Below, piece by piece: positions 48,338-61,964 of a stretch of DNA of 64,000 nucleotides. A program made the translations under genes and the position numbers. This DNA comes from Aristolochia californica (Eukaryota > Streptophyta > Magnoliopsida > Piperales > Aristolochiaceae), in assembly GCA_029961685.1 (NCBI GenBank), contig JARWKL010000004.1, positions 22,883,610 to 22,947,609 of the forward strand. The letters run 5' to 3'. Each line of letters starts with the position of its first letter. Positions within the stretch are counted from its first letter, which is position 1. The notes beneath the pieces were generated by a model that saw nothing but the letters and a program-made list of their open reading frames with translations, had not been told where the DNA came from and searched no databases.

Positions 48338-49861
48338 ACGATTGCAAAACCGGATATATAAAAACTAAATAGAGCTTACAATCCCTAAAAATTGTAGACA
48401 CTTTTTTGAATTATCTCTCTATACATTTGTGGATTATACATTTCAATTTTAGATGTATACTTTTTTCGTAAATCAAAACTTGAGTTTTCACTTTCCTTTC
48501 ATGTCATAAACAAAAAAAAGAGATCTAAGGCAAATAGATCACAACAAAATAAAAATTTTAGAGTTTATGTATGGGAAGAATTTAAAACGATAACAAATTT
48601 AAGTAAAGAAATTTTTTCACAAACCACAAATGAACAAAAAAGTTTTGTTATCCAAGTTTGGGAAATTCCTCTAGTTTAACCCTAATGGTTTGGAATTTTA
48701 TAAGAAAGAGATTTTTCTACACATGGTTTAAAAAATGGATATGCATGCTTGAAACATGTTAAATATGCAAATGACCTATGGATCCAAACCTTTTAAAGAG
48801 AATAACATTAAATTCTCAAGTAAACGTGCGGTGGAATATTTACCTGAGTCAAACAAGCCATTATTTTGTCCATTTAAAAATAGCTGACCTAACGATCATG
48901 GATGATTGTAAAGTTATTTATCATGCGTAACGGGTATCTTTTTGTATGTAATGACTTATTGATTGGGATTCAACACTCAGTTAAAAATTCCCTGCCTCCT
49001 CCTTTTCCCGACGATTGCAAAACATGCTATATAAAAACTAAAAAGAGTTTACAATCCCTAAAAATTAAAAACACTTTTTGGAATTATCTCTCTCTACATT
49101 TGTGCATTGTGCATTCCATTTTAGATGTATATTTATTCCTAAAATAAAAACTTGAGGTTTTCACTTTCCCTTTATCTCGTAAACAAAAAAAGAGATAAAA
49201 GGCAAATCGATCATGAAAAATTTAATATTTTAGAGTTTATGTATGGAAAGAATTTAAAGCAATAAAAAATTTAAGTAAAGAGAATTTATTCCCACACCAG
49301 AAATAAACACAAAAGTTTTGTTATCTAAGTTTGAGAAATTCCACTAGTTCCACCAAAATGGCTTGGAATTTTTTTAGAAAGAGATTTTTCTACACATGTT
49401 TGAAAAAATGATATGCGTGCTTGAAACATGTTTAAGATGCAAATGACCTATGGATCCAAATCTTTTAAATAAAATAACATTAAATTGTCAAGTGAACGTG
49501 CGGTGGGATATTTACCGAGTCAAACAAGCCACTATTTTGTCCATTTACAAAAAGTTGATCTGATGATCATTGATGATTGTAAACTGATTTATCTTGTGTA
49601 AGGTCCTATATTTTTTAAAGGAATGACTTATGGATTGGGAGTCAACACTCTGTTAAAAATCCCCCGCCTCGCCCTTTTCCCGACAATTGCAAAACCTGAT
49701 ATATAAAAACAGAAAAGAGTTTGCAATCCCTAAAAATTAAAGACACTTTTTTGAACTCTCTCACTCTATAGTTGTGCATTGTGCATTTAAATTTTAGATG
49801 TACACTTTTTTCTTAAATCGAAACTTGTGTTTTCAGTTTCCCTTCATCTCATAAACAAAAA

Positions 49862-49884
49862 AAGAGATAAAAGTTTGCAAAATT
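49862..49884 (+). repeat. Deletion junction (~128 bp) joining D to F
   Basis: A type D monomer reaches GAGATAAAAG and then continues as TTTGCAAAATTCCACTAG, after which type F variants appear (TTTTATTGGAAAGAG, CAATTGAACATG, GACCTACCGATGATAG). Spacing 49452-49997 is 545 bp. AAAG stands at both sides, which allows a short-overlap join. The event also removed monomers E and most of F from the expected D-E-F-G order. Confidence 0.88.
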
Positions 49885-50239
49885 CCACTAGTTCAACCCT
49901 AATAGCTGGGAATTTTATTGGAAAGAGATTTTTCTACACATGTTTTAAAAAATGGATATGCATGTTTGAAACATGTTAAAGATGCAAATGACCTATGCAT
50001 CCAAACCTTTTAAACAGTATAACTTTAAATTCTCAATTGAACATGTGGTGGGATATTTACCTGAGTCAAACAGGCCATTATTTTGCCCATTTTCAAAAAT
50101 TTGACCTACCGATGATAGATGATTGTAAAGTGAATGATCATGCGTAAGGGGCTATATTTATGAAAGGAATGATAAATGGATTAGCAGTCAACACTCAGTT
50201 AGAAATCATCCGCCTCCCCCTTTTCACAATGATTGCAAA

Positions 50240-50914
50240 ACCTGATATATAAAAACTAAAAGAGTTTGCAATCCCTAAAAATTATAGAAACTTTTTTGAA
50301 TTATCTCTCTCTTCATTTGAGCATTGTGCATTTCATTTTTAGAAGTACACTTTTTTATTAAATCGAAACTTGAGTTTTCACTTTCCCTTCATCTCGTAAA
50401 CAAAAAAAGAGATTAAAGGCAAATTGATCACAACAAAATGAAAATTTTGGAGTTTATGTATGGAAAGAATTTAAAGCAATAACAAATCTAAGTAAAGAAA
50501 ATTTATTCACACACCACAAATGAACACAAAAGTTTTGTTATCCAAGTTAGGGAAATTCCTCTAGTTCAACCCATATAGCATGGAATTTTATAAGAAAGAA
50601 AATTTTCAAGACATGTTATAAAAAATGGATATGCTTGCTTGAAACATGTTAAAGATGAAAATCACCTATGGATCCAAACCTTTTAAAGAGAATAAAATTA
50701 AATTCTCAAGTGAACGTGCGGTGGGATATTTACCCAAGTCTAAGAAGCCGTTATTTTTCCTATTTACAAAAAGCTGACTTATCGATCATAGATGATTGTG
50801 AATTGATTTATCATGCAGAACGGGCTATATGTTTGTATTGAATGACTTATGGATTTGGAGTCAATACTCAGTTAAAAATCCCCCACCTCCCCCTTTTCCC
50901 GACGATCGCAAAAC
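50240..50914 (+). repeat. Type G monomer
   Basis: Type G is marked by TTTGAGCATTGTGCATTTC, TTTTTAGAAGTACAC, GAGATTAAAGGC, TTTTGGAGTTTATG, TTCCTCTAGTTCAACCCAT and TAGCATGG. Sister copies are at 38370, 40393, 43080, 55590 (truncated) and 59310. Confidence 0.8.
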
Positions 50915-53569
50915 CTGATATCTAAAAAATAAAAAGAGTTTGTAATCCCTAAAAATTACAGACACTTTTTTGAATTATCTCTCTCTACATTTGTGCATTG
51001 TGTATTTCAATTTTAGATGTACACCTTTATCTTAAATCGAAACTTGAGTTTTCACTTTCCCTTCATCTCGTAAACAAAAAAAGAGATAACAGGCAAACAG
51101 ATTACAACAAAATGAAAATTTTAGAGTTTACGTATGGAAAGAATTTAAAGCAATAACAAATGTTAGTAAAGAAAATTTATTCACACACCACAAATTAAGA
51201 CAAAAGTTTTGTTATGAAAGTTTGGGAAATTCCACTAGTTCAACCCTAACTGCTTGGAATTTTATAAGAAATTGATTTTTCAGCACATGTTTTAAAAAAT
51301 GGATATGCATGCATGAAACATGTTAAAAATTCAAATGACCTATGGATCCAAACCTTTTAAAGAGAATAACATTAAATTCTCAAGTGAACGTGTGGTGGGA
51401 TATTTACCCGAGTCAAACAAGCAATTATTTTGCCCATTTACAAAAAGTTGAGCTAATGATCATGGATGATTGTAAAGTGATTTATCATGCATAATGGTTT
51501 TCGAGTCAACATTCAGTTAAAAATCCCCTGCCTCCCCCCTTTCCCGATGATTGCAAAACCTGATATAAATACTAAAAAGAGTTTACAAACCATAAAAATT
51601 AAAGATAGTTTTTTGAATTATCTCTCTCTACATTTGTGCATTGTGCAATTCCATTTTATCTGTATACGTTTTTTTAAATCAAAATTTGAGTTTTCAATTT
51701 CATTGCATCTTGTAAACCAAAAAAGAGATAAAAGGCAAATAGATCATTACAAAATGACAATTTTAGAGTTTATTTATGGAAAGAATTTACAGCAATAAAA
51801 AATTTAAGTAAATAAAAAGTATTCACTCACTACAAATGAACACAAAAGTTTTGCTATACAAGTTTGAGAAATTCCACTAGTTCAACCCTAATAGCTTGGA
51901 ATTTTATAAAAAAGAGATTTTTCTACACATGTTTTAAAAAATGGATATGCATGCTTGAAACATGTTAAAGATTTAAGTGACATATGGATCCAAATCTATT
52001 AAAGAGAATAACATTAAATTCACAAGTGAACGTGTGGTGGGATATTTACCCGAGTCAAACAAGCCATTTTTTTGCCCAATTACAAAAAGTTGACCTAACA
52101 ATCATAGATGACTGTAAAATGATTTATCATGTGTAGCGGGCTATATTTTTTAAAGGAATGACTTATGGATTGGGAGTCAATACTTAGTTAAAAATCCCCC
52201 ACCTCTCCCTTTTCCCGACGATTGTAAAACCTGAAATATAAAAACAAAAAGAGTTTGCAATCCCTAAAAATTACACTCTTTTTTAATTATCTCTCTCTAC
52301 ATTTGTGGATTATACATTTCAATTTTAGATGTATACTTTTTTCGGAAATCAAAACTTGAGTTTTCACTTTCCCTTCATGTCATAAACAAAACAAGAGAAA
52401 AAAGGCAAAAAGATCACAACAAAAAAAAAATTTAGAGTTTATGTATGGAAAGAATTTAAAGCAATAACAAATGTGAGTAAAGAAATTTTTTTCACAAACC
52501 ACAAATGAACAAAAAAATTTTGTTATCCAAGTATGGGAAATTCCACTAGTTCAACCCTAATGGTTTGGAACTTTATATGAAAGAGATTTTTCTACACATG
52601 GTTTAAAAAATAGATATGCATGCTTGAAACATGTTAAAGATGCAAATGACCTATGGATGCAAACCTTTTAAAGAGAATAACATTAAATTCTCAAGTAAAT
52701 GTGCAGTGGAATATTTACCCGAGTCAAACAATCCATTATTTTCTCCATTTACAAATAACTAACCTAACGATCATAGATGATTGTAAAGTTATTTCTCATG
52801 CGTAACGGGTATCTTTTTGTAAGGAATGATTTATTCATTGGGATTCAACACTCAGTTAAAAATCCCCTCCCTTCTGCTTTTCATGACTATTGCAAAACAT
52901 TCTTTATAAAAACTAAAAAGAGTTCAAAATCCCTAAAAATTACAAACACTTTTTGGAATTAGCTCACTCTACATTTGTGCATTGTGCATTTCCGTTTTAG
53001 ATGTATACTTTTTCCAAAAATCAAACCTTGAGGTTTTCATTTTCCCTTCATCTCGTAAACAAAAAAAGAGATAAAAAGCAAATAGATCATAAAGAAATGA
53101 ATATTTTAGAGTTTATGTATGGAAAGAATTTAAAGCAATAAAAAATGTAAGTAAAGAAAATTTATTCACACACCACAAATGAACACAAAAGTTTTGTTAT
53201 CCAAGTTTGGGAAATTCCACTAGTTCAACCCAAATGGCTTGGAATTTAATAAGAAAGAGTTTTTTATAGACATGTTTTAAAAAATGATATGCGTGCTTGA
53301 AACATGTTTAAGATGCAAATGACCTATGGATCCAAAGCTTCTAAAGAGAATAACATTAAATTGTCTAGTGAATGTGTGGTGGGATATTTACCCGAGTCAA
53401 ACTAGCCACTATTTTGCCCATTTACAAAAAAGTTGATCTAGCGATCATAGATGATTGTAAAGTGATTTATCTTGTGTAACGAGCTATATTTTTTTAAGGA
53501 ATGACTTATGGATTAGGAGTCAACACTCTGTTAAAAATTCCCCACCTGGCCCTTTTCCCGACAATTGCA
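50915..53569 (+). repeat. H-I-N-O series, copy 2
   Basis: H 50915, I 51560, N 52220, O 52895, continuing into D at 53570. Shared N variants with copy 1 include GTGGATTATACATTTC, CATGTCATAAAC, TTTCACAAACCACAAATGAA and ACATGGTTTAAAAAATGG. O shares ACTTGAGGTTTTCA-like and TTTTAGAGTTTATG contexts with ATCAT..A..AAAT before them. Confidence 0.8.
51494..51512 (+). repeat. Internal deletion, ~30 bp
   Basis: GCATAATGG joins to TTTTCGAGTCAACATTC; the CTATATTTTTGTAAGGAAT and ACTTATGGAT segments are missing. Landmark spacing 51344-51986 is 642 bp. Confidence 0.85.
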
Positions 53570-55970
53570 AAACCTGATATATAAAACTAAAAAGAGTTTG
53601 CAATCCCTAAAAATTACAACCACTTTTTTGAATTCTCTCACTCTATATTTGTGCATTGTGCATTTAAATTTTAGATGTCCACTTTTTTCTTAAATCGAAA
53701 GTTGAGTTTTCAGTTTTCCTTCATCTCGTAAACAAAAACAGAGATAAAAGGGAAATAGAACACAACAAAATAAAAAATTTAGAGTTTATGTGTTGAAATA
53801 TTTTAAAGCAATAACAAATGTAAGTAATGAAAATTTATTCACACACCACAAATGAACACAAAAGTTTTGTTATCCAAGTTTGGGAAATTCCACTAGTTCA
53901 ACCCTAATAGCTTGAAATTTATAAGAAAGATATTTTTCTACACATGTTTTAAAAAATAGATATGCATGCTAGAAACATGTTAAAGATTTAAATCACCTAC
54001 GGATCTAAACCTTTTAAAGAGAATAACATTAAATTCTCCAGTGAACATGCGGTGGGATATTTACCCGAGTCAAACAAGCCAATATTTTGCCCACTTACAA
54101 AAAGCAGACCTAACAATCATCGATGATTGTAAAGTGATTTATCATGCGTAACTAGCTATATTTTTGTAAGGAATGACTTATGGATTCCGAGTCAACACTC
54201 AGTTAAAAATCCACTACCTCCCCCTTTTACCGACCATTGCAAATCATGATATATAAAAACTAAACATAGTTTACAATCGCTAAAAATTACAGAAACTTTT
54301 TGGAATTATCTCTCTCTACATTTGTGCATTGTGCATTTCCATTTTAGATGTATACTTTTTTCTTAGATCAACACTCTAGCTTTCAATTTCCCTTCATCTC
54401 ATAAACAAAAACAGAGATAAAAGGCAAATAGATCACAACAAAATAAAAATTTTAGAGTTTTTGTATGGAAAGAATTTAAAGCAATAACAAATGTAAATAT
54501 AGAAAATTTATTCACACACCACAAATGAACACAAAAATTTTGTTATCCAAGTTTGGGAAATTCCACAAGTTCAACCCTAATGGCTTGGAATTTTATAAGA
54601 AAGAGATTTTTCTACAAATGTTTTTAAAAATGGATATGCGTACTTGAAACATGTTAAAGAAGTAAATGACCTCTTGATCCAAACTTTTTAAAGTGATTAA
54701 TATTAAATTCTCAAGTGAACGTGTGGTGGGATATTTACCTGAGTCAAACAAGCCATTATTTTTCCCTTTTATAAATAGTTGACCTAACAATCATAGATGA
54801 TTGTAAAGTGATGTATCATGCGTAACGAGCTATATTTTTGTAAGGAATGACTTATTGATTAAGATTGAACATTTAATTAAAAATTCCCTGCCTCCCCCTT
54901 TTCCCCATGATTGCAAAACATGCTATACAAAAAGTAAAAAGAGTTTACAATCCCTAAAAATTACAGACACATTTTGGAATTCTCTCTCTACATTTGTGTA
55001 TTGTGCATTTCCATTTTAGATGTATACTTTTTCCTTAAATCAAAACTTGAGTTTTCACTTTCCCTTCATCTCGTAAACAAAAAGAGAGATAAAAGGCAAA
55101 TAACTAGCAACAAAATGAAAATTTTAGAGTTTATGTATGGAAAGAAAATAAAGCAATAACAAATTTAAGTACAGAAAATTAATTGATACATCACAAATGA
55201 ATACAAAAGTTTTGTTATCCAAGTTTGGGAAATTCCACCAGTTCAACCCTAATAGCTTGGAATTTTATTGAAAAGAGATTTTTCTAAACATGTTTTAAAA
55301 AATGGATATGCGTGCTTGAAACATGTTAAAGATCAAATGACCTATGGATCCAAACCTTTTAAAGAGAATAACTTTAAATTCTCAACTGAACGTGCGGTGG
55401 GATATTTACCCGAGTCAAACAAGCCATTATTTTGCCCATTTACAAAAAGTTGACCTACCAATGATAGATGATTGTAAAGTGATTTATCATATGTAAGCAG
55501 CTATATTTATGTAAGGAATGACTTATGGATTGACAGTCAACACTCAGTTAGAAATCCTCCGCCTCCCCCTTTTCACGATGATTTCAAAACCTGGTATATA
55601 AAAACTAAAAGAGTTTGCAATCCCTAAAAATTACAGACACTTTTTTGAATTATCTCTCTCTACATTTGAGCAATGTGCATTTCATTTTTAGAAGTAAACT
55701 TTTTTCTTAAATTGAAACTTGAGTTTTCACTTTCCCTTCATCTCGTAAACAAAAAAAGAGATTAAAGGCAAATTGATCACAACAAAATGAAAATTTTGGA
55801 GTCTATGTATGGAAAGAATTTAAAGCAATAAAAAATGTAAGTAAATAAAATTTATTCACAGACGTAAAATGAACACAAAAGTTTTTTTATCCAAGTTTGA
55901 GAAATTCCTCTAATTCAAAACATATAGCATGGAATTTTATAAGAAAGAAATTTTTCTAGACATGTTCTAA
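53570..55970 (+). repeat. D-E-F-G series (G truncated)
   Basis: D (53570) has GAATTCTCTCACTCTATA, TTTAAATCACCTACGGATCT and CTCCAGTGAACATGC. E (54250) has AATCATGATATATAAAAAC and AACACTCTAGC. F is at 54920 and G at 55590. D and E recur at 60655 and 61325, about 7080 bp downstream. G ends in the large deletion at about 55970. Confidence 0.8.
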
Positions 55971-55976
55971 AAAATT
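55966..55976 (+). repeat. Large deletion junction (~328 bp), G joined to J
   Basis: CATGTTCTAAAAAA of a type G monomer continues as TTATAGACATTTTTTTG of a type J monomer. Normal G reads CTAAAAAATGG and normal J reads CCTAAAAATTA or CCCAAAAATTATAG, so CTAAAAA or a close variant is the likely overlap. Landmarks 55346 and 56364 are 1018 bp apart, two monomers minus 328 bp. Confidence 0.92.
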
Positions 55977-58629
55977 ATAGACATTTTTTTGAATTATCTC
56001 TCTCTACATTTCTGCATTGTGCATTTCAATTTTAGATGTATACCTATTTATTAAATCGAAACATGAGTTTTCATTTTCTCTTCATCGTTCGTAAACAAAA
56101 AATGAGATAAAGGGCAAATAGATGAGAACAAAATGAAAATTTTAGAGTTTATGTATGGAAACAATACAAAGCAATAACAAATGTAATTAAAGAAAATTTA
56201 TTCACACACCACAAATGAACACAAAAGTGTTGTTATCCAAGTTTGGGAAATTCCACTAGTTCAACCCTAATAGCTTGGAATTTTATAAGAAAGAGATTTT
56301 TCTACACAAGTTTTAAAAATGGAAAGGAGTGCTTGAAACATGTTATAGATACAAATGACCTATGGATCCAAACCTTTTGAAGAGAATAACATTAAATTCT
56401 CGAGTGAACGTCCGGTGGGATATTTAACCTAGTCAAACAAGCCATTATTTTTCCCATTTATAAAAAGCTAACTTAACGATCATAGATGATTGTAAAGTGA
56501 TTTATCATGCGTAACGGGTTCTATTTTTGAAGGAATGACTTATGGATTGGGATTCAACACTTAGTTCAAAGTCCCCCGCCACCCCTTTTTCCAAACGATT
56601 GCAAAACCTGATATATAAAAACTAAAAAGAGTTTACAATCCCTACAAATTACAGACACTTTTTGGAATTATCTCTCTCTATATTTGTGCATTGTGCATTT
56701 ATATTTTATATGTATACATTTTTCTTAAATCAAAACTTGATTTTTCACTTTCCCTTCATCTCGTAAATGAAAAAAAGAGATAAAAGGCAAAACTTGGTCA
56801 CAACAAAACGAAAATTTTTGAGTTTATGTATGGAAAATAAATTTGAAGCAATAAAAAATGTAGGTAAAGAAAATTTATTCTCTCACCACCATTAAACACA
56901 AAAGTTTTGTTATCCAAGTTTGGAAAATTCCACTAGTTTAACCCTTCTAGCTTGGAATTTTATAAGAAAAGAGAGTTTCCTGCACATGTTTTAAAAAATG
57001 GATATGCATGCTTGAAACATGTTAAAGATGCAAATCACCAATGGATCTAAAATTTTTAAAGAGAATAAAATTAAATTCTGAAGTGAACGTGCGGTGGGAT
57101 ATTTACCAAAGTCAAACAAGCCATTTTTTTGCCCATTTACTAAAAGCTGACATAATGATCATAGATGATTGTAAAGAGATTTATCTTTCATAATGGGCTA
57201 TATTTTTTTAAGGAATGAATTTGGATTGGGTGTCAAAAATCAGTTAAAAATCCCCCACTCCCCCTTTTCCCGACGATTGCAAAACCTCATATATAAAAAC
57301 TAAAAACAGTTTACGATCCTGAAAAATTACTGACCATTTTTGGAATCATCTCTCTCTACATTTGTGCATTGTGCATTTCCTTTTTAGATATATACTTTTT
57401 TCTTAAATCAAAACTGGAGTTTTCACTTTCCCATCATCTCGTAAACAAACCAAGAGATAAAAAGCAATTACTTCACAACAAAACGCAAATTTTTGAGTTT
57501 ATGTAAATAAATCATTCAAAGCAATACAAAATTTAAATAAAAAAAATTTATTCACACACCACAAATGAACACAAAAGTTTTTTTATGCAAGTTTGGGAAA
57601 TTCCACTAGTTCAACCCTAATGGCTTGGAATTTTAAAAGCAAGATATTTTTCTACACATGTTTTAAAAAATAGTTAGGCAAGCTTGAAACATGTTAAAGA
57701 TGCAAATGACCTATGGATCCAAACCTTTGTATGAAAATAACATTGAATTCTCAAGTGAACGTGCGGTGGGATATTTATCCGTGTCAAACAAGCCATTATT
57801 TGGCCCATATACAAAAAGTTGCCCTAACGATCATAGATGATTGTAAAGTGATTTATCATGCGTAATGGGCTATTTTTTTAAGGAATGACTTATGGATTGG
57901 GAGTCAACACTCAATTAAAAATCTTCCGCCTCCCCCTTTTCCCGTCGATTACAAAATCAGATATATAAAAACAAAAAAAATTTTACAATCCATAAAAATT
58001 ACAGACACTTGTCAGAATGATCTCTCTCTACTTTTGTGCGTTGAGCATTTCCATTTTAGATGTTAACTATTTTCTTAAATCAAAACTTGAGTTTTCCCTT
58101 TCCCTTGACCTTGTAAACAAAAAAAGAGATAAAAGGCAAATAGACCAATACAAAATGAAAATTTTAGAGTTTATGTATTGAAAGAATTTAAAACAATAAA
58201 AAATATAAGTAAAGAAAATTTACTCACACACCACAAAGGAACACAATAGTTTTGTTATCCAAGTTTGGGAAATTCCACTAGTTCAACCCTAATAGCTTGG
58301 AATTTGATAAGAAAGAGATTTTTCTACAAATGTTTTAAAAAATGGATAAGCATGCTTGAAACATGTTAAAGATACAATTGATCTATGGATCCAAACTTTT
58401 TAAAGTGATTAACGATAAATACTCAAGTGAACGTACGGTGGGATATTTACCTGAGTCAACCAAGCCATTATTTTGCCCTTTTATAAATAACTGACCTAAC
58501 GATCATAGATGATTGTAAAGTGATTTATCATGCGTAACGGGCTATATTTTTGTAAGGAATGACTTATTGATTGGGATTCAACACTTAATTAAAAATCCCC
58601 CGCCTCCTCCTTTTCCCGACGATTGAAAA
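55971..58629 (+). repeat. J-K-L-M series, copy 2 (J partial)
   Basis: J lacks its first part because of the deletion just upstream, but shows AGATGAGAACAAAATG and AATACAAAGCAATAAC. K is at 56605 with TCTAGCTTGG at 56946, L at 57285, M at 57955. The K monomer lies 12185 bp after copy 1 and 6028 bp before copy 3. Confidence 0.82.
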
Positions 58630-60654
58630 ACATGCTATACAAAAAGTGAAAAGAGTTTACAATCCCTAAAAATAACAGACACGTTTTGGAATTATCTCTC
58701 TATACATTTGTGCATTGTGCATTTCGATTTTAGATATATACTTTTTCCTTAAATCAAAACTTGAGTTTTCACTTGCCCTTCATCTCGTAAACAAAAAAAA
58801 GAGATAAAGGGAAATAAGTAACAACAAAATGAAAATTTTAGAGGTTATGTATGGAAAGAAAATAAAGCAATAACAAATGTAAGTAAAGAAAATTTATTCA
58901 CACACCACAAATGATCACAAAAGTCTTGTTATCCATGTGTGGGAAATTCCACTAGTTCAACCCTAATAACTTGGAATTATATTGGAAAGAGATTTTTCTA
59001 CACATGTTTTAAAAAATGGATATGCATGCTTGAAACATGTTAAAGATGAAAATGACCAATGGATCCAAACCTTTTAAAGGGAATAACATTAAATTCTCAA
59101 CTGAATGTGTGGTGGGATATTTACCCGAGTCAAACAAGCCATTATTTTTCCCATTTTAAAAAAGTTGACCTACCGATGATAGATGATTGTAAAGTGATTT
59201 ATCATGCATAAGGGGATATATTTATTTAAGGAATGACTTATGGATTGGCAGTCAACACTCAGTTAGAAATCCTCCGCCTCCCCCTTGTCACGACGATTGC
59301 AAAAGCTCATATATAAAAACTGAAAAGAGCTTTCAATCCCTAAAAATTACAGAGACTTTTTTGAATTATCTCTGTATATATTTGAGCTTTGTGCATTTCA
59401 TTTTTAGAAGTACACTTTTTTCTTAAATCGAAACTTGAGTTTTCACTTTCCCTGCATCTCATAAACAAGAAAAGAGATTAAAGGCTAATTGATCACAACA
59501 AAATGAAATTTTTGGAGTTTATGTATGGAAAGAATTCAAAGCAATAACAAATGTAAGTAAAGAAAATTTATTCACACACCATAAATGAACAAAATTTTTT
59601 TGTTAACCAAGTGTGAGAAATTCCTCTAGTTCAACCCATATTGCAACAAATTTTATAAGAAAGCAATTTTTCTAGACAGATTCTAAACAATGGATATGCA
59701 TGGTTGAAACATGTTAAAGATGTAAATCACCTATCCATCCAAACATTTTCAAGAGAATAACATTAAATTCTCAAGTGAATGTGCAGTGGGATATTTATCT
59801 GAGTCAAAGAAGCAATTATTTTTCCCATTTACAAAAAGCTGACCTAATTTTCATAGATGATTGTAAAGTTATTTATCAATCATAACGGGTTATATGTTTG
59901 TATGGAATGACTTATGGTTTATGAGTCAACACTCAGTTAAAAATCCCTTGCCTCCCCTTTCCCCCGACGACTGCAAAACCTAAAATATAAAAAATAGAAA
60001 GAGTTTGTAATCCCTAAAAATTACAGACATTTTTTTGAATTATGTCTCTCTACTTTTGAGCATTGTGCATTTCCATTTTAGATGTATACTTTTTCCTAAA
60101 ATCAAAACTTGGGGTTTTCACTTTCCATTCATCTCGTAAACAAAAAAAGAGATAAAAGGCAAATAGATCATGAAAAAATGAATATTTTAGAGTTTATGTA
60201 TGGAGAGAATTTAAAGCAATAACAAATGTAAGTAAAGAAAATTTATTCACACACCACAAATGAACACAAAAGTTTTGTTATCCAAGTTTGGGAAATTCCA
60301 CTAGTTCAACCCAAATGGCTTGGAATTTTATACGAAAGAGATTTTTCTACACATGTTTTAAAAAATGATATGCGTGCTTGAAACATGTTTAAGATGCAAA
60401 TGACCTAGGGATCCAAACCTTTTAAAGAGAATAACATTAAATTCTCAAGTGAACGTGCGGTGGGATATTTACCCGAGTCAAATAAGCTACTATTTTGCCC
60501 ATTTACAAAAAGTTGATCTAACGATCATAGATGATTTTAAGAGATTTATCTTGTGTAATGGGCTATATTTTTTTAAGGAATGACTTATGGATTGGGAGTC
60601 ACACACTTTTAAAAATCCCCCGCTTCGCCCTTTTTCGAATGATTGCAAAACCTA
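58630..60654 (+). repeat. F-G-(H/O) stretch
   Basis: F 58630 and G 59310 are regular. The next monomer (59980) begins as H (AAAATATAAAAAATAGAAAG, AGTTTGTAATCC) and by TTTCCATTTTAGATGTATAC has become O (TTTTTCCTAAAATCAAAAC, GGGGTTTTCAC, ATCATGAAAAAATGAATATT). D follows, the normal successor of O. One in-register exchange between H and O removed the H-I-N-O interior and kept the monomer length. Confidence 0.78.
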
Positions 60655-61964
60655 ATATATAAAAACTAAAAACAAGTTGGAATCCCTAAAAATTGCAAAC
60701 ACTTTTTTGAATTCTCTCACTCTATATCTGTGCATTGTGCATTTCAATTTTAGATGTACCCTTTTTTCTTAAATTGAAACTTGAGTTTTTAGTTTCCCTT
60801 CATCTCGTAAACAAAAAAAAGAGATAAATGGCAAATAGATCACAACAAAATAAAAATTTTAGAGTTTATGTATTGAAAGATTTTAAAGCAATAACAAATG
60901 TAAGTAATGAAAATTTATTCACACACCACAAATGAACACAAAAGTTTTGTTATCCAAGTCTGGGAAATTCCAGTAGTTCAACCCTAATATCTTGGAATTT
61001 ATAAGAAAGAGATTTTTCTACACATGTTTTAAAAAATGGATATGCATGCTTGAAACAAGTTAAAGATTTAAATCACCTACGAATCTAAACCTTTTAAAGA
61101 TAATAACATTAATTTCTCCAGTGAACGTGAGGTGGGATATTTACCCAAGTCAAACAAGCCAATATTTTGGCGACTTACAAAAAGCTGACCTAACGATCAT
61201 AGAATATTGTAAAGTGATTTATCTTGCCTAACTGGCTATATTTTTGTAAGGAATGACTTATGGATTGGGAGTCAACACTCAGTTAAAAATCCACTGCCTC
61301 CCCCTTTTCCTGACCATTGCAAATCATGATATATAACAACTAAATAGAGTTTACAATCCCAAAAAATTACAGACACTTTTGGGAATTTTCTCTCTCTACA
61401 TTTGTGTATTATGCATTTCCATTTTAGATGTATACTTTTTTCTTAAATCAACACTCTAGTTTTCACTTTCCCTTCATCTCGTAAACAAAAAAAGAGATAA
61501 AAGGCAAATAGATCACACCAAAAGAAATATTTTAGAGTTTAAGTATGGAAATAATTTAAAGCAATAAAAAATGTAAGTAAAGAAAATTTATTCACACACC
61601 ACAAATGAACACAAAAGTTTTGTTATCCAAGCTTGGAAAATTCCACTAGTTCAACCCTAATGGCTAGAAATTTTATAAGAAAGAGATTTTTTTACAAATA
61701 TTTTATAAAATGGATATGCATACTTGAAACATGTTAAAGATGCAAATGACCTATAGATCCAAACCTTTTAAAGTGATTAACATTAAATTCTCAAGTGAAT
61801 GTGCGGTGGGATATTTACTTGAGTCAAACAAGCCATTATTTTGCCCTTTTAAAAATAGCTAACCTAACAAGTGATTTATCATGAGTAATGGGCTATATTT
61901 TTGTAAGGAATGACTTAGTTAAAAGTCTCCCACCTCCCCCTTTTCCCGACAATTGCAAAACCTG
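60655..61964 (+). repeat. D-E pair followed by loss of F-G
   Basis: D 60655 and E 61325 resemble those at 53570 and 54250. E is followed directly by J, skipping F and G. Its end has two small deletions: CTAACCTAACAAGTGATTTATC (about 18 bp lost, about 61868) and AATGACTTAGTTAAAAG (about 20 bp lost near 61917, between TTA repeats). Spacing 61755-62394 is 639 bp. Confidence 0.78.

Larger units (their letters stand above)
47095..49873 (+). repeat. H-I-N-O-D series, copy 1 (D truncated)
   Basis: H 47095, I 47675, N 48345, O 49020, D 49695. The series is repeated from about 50915 with an almost constant offset: GTGGATTATAC of N at 48429 and 52305 (3876 bp), the D marker at 49753 and 53630 (3877 bp). 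H carries a deletion of about 95 bp and D is cut short at about 49873. Confidence 0.82.

Noticed and set aside
51487..51798. 103-codon open reading frame, the longest in the window
   Set aside because: It lies wholly inside ordinary monomer sequence and starts at an arbitrary ATG. Sister monomers carry stops and frame shifts at different places. The composition is that of translated A+T-rich repeat, with no domain or motif.
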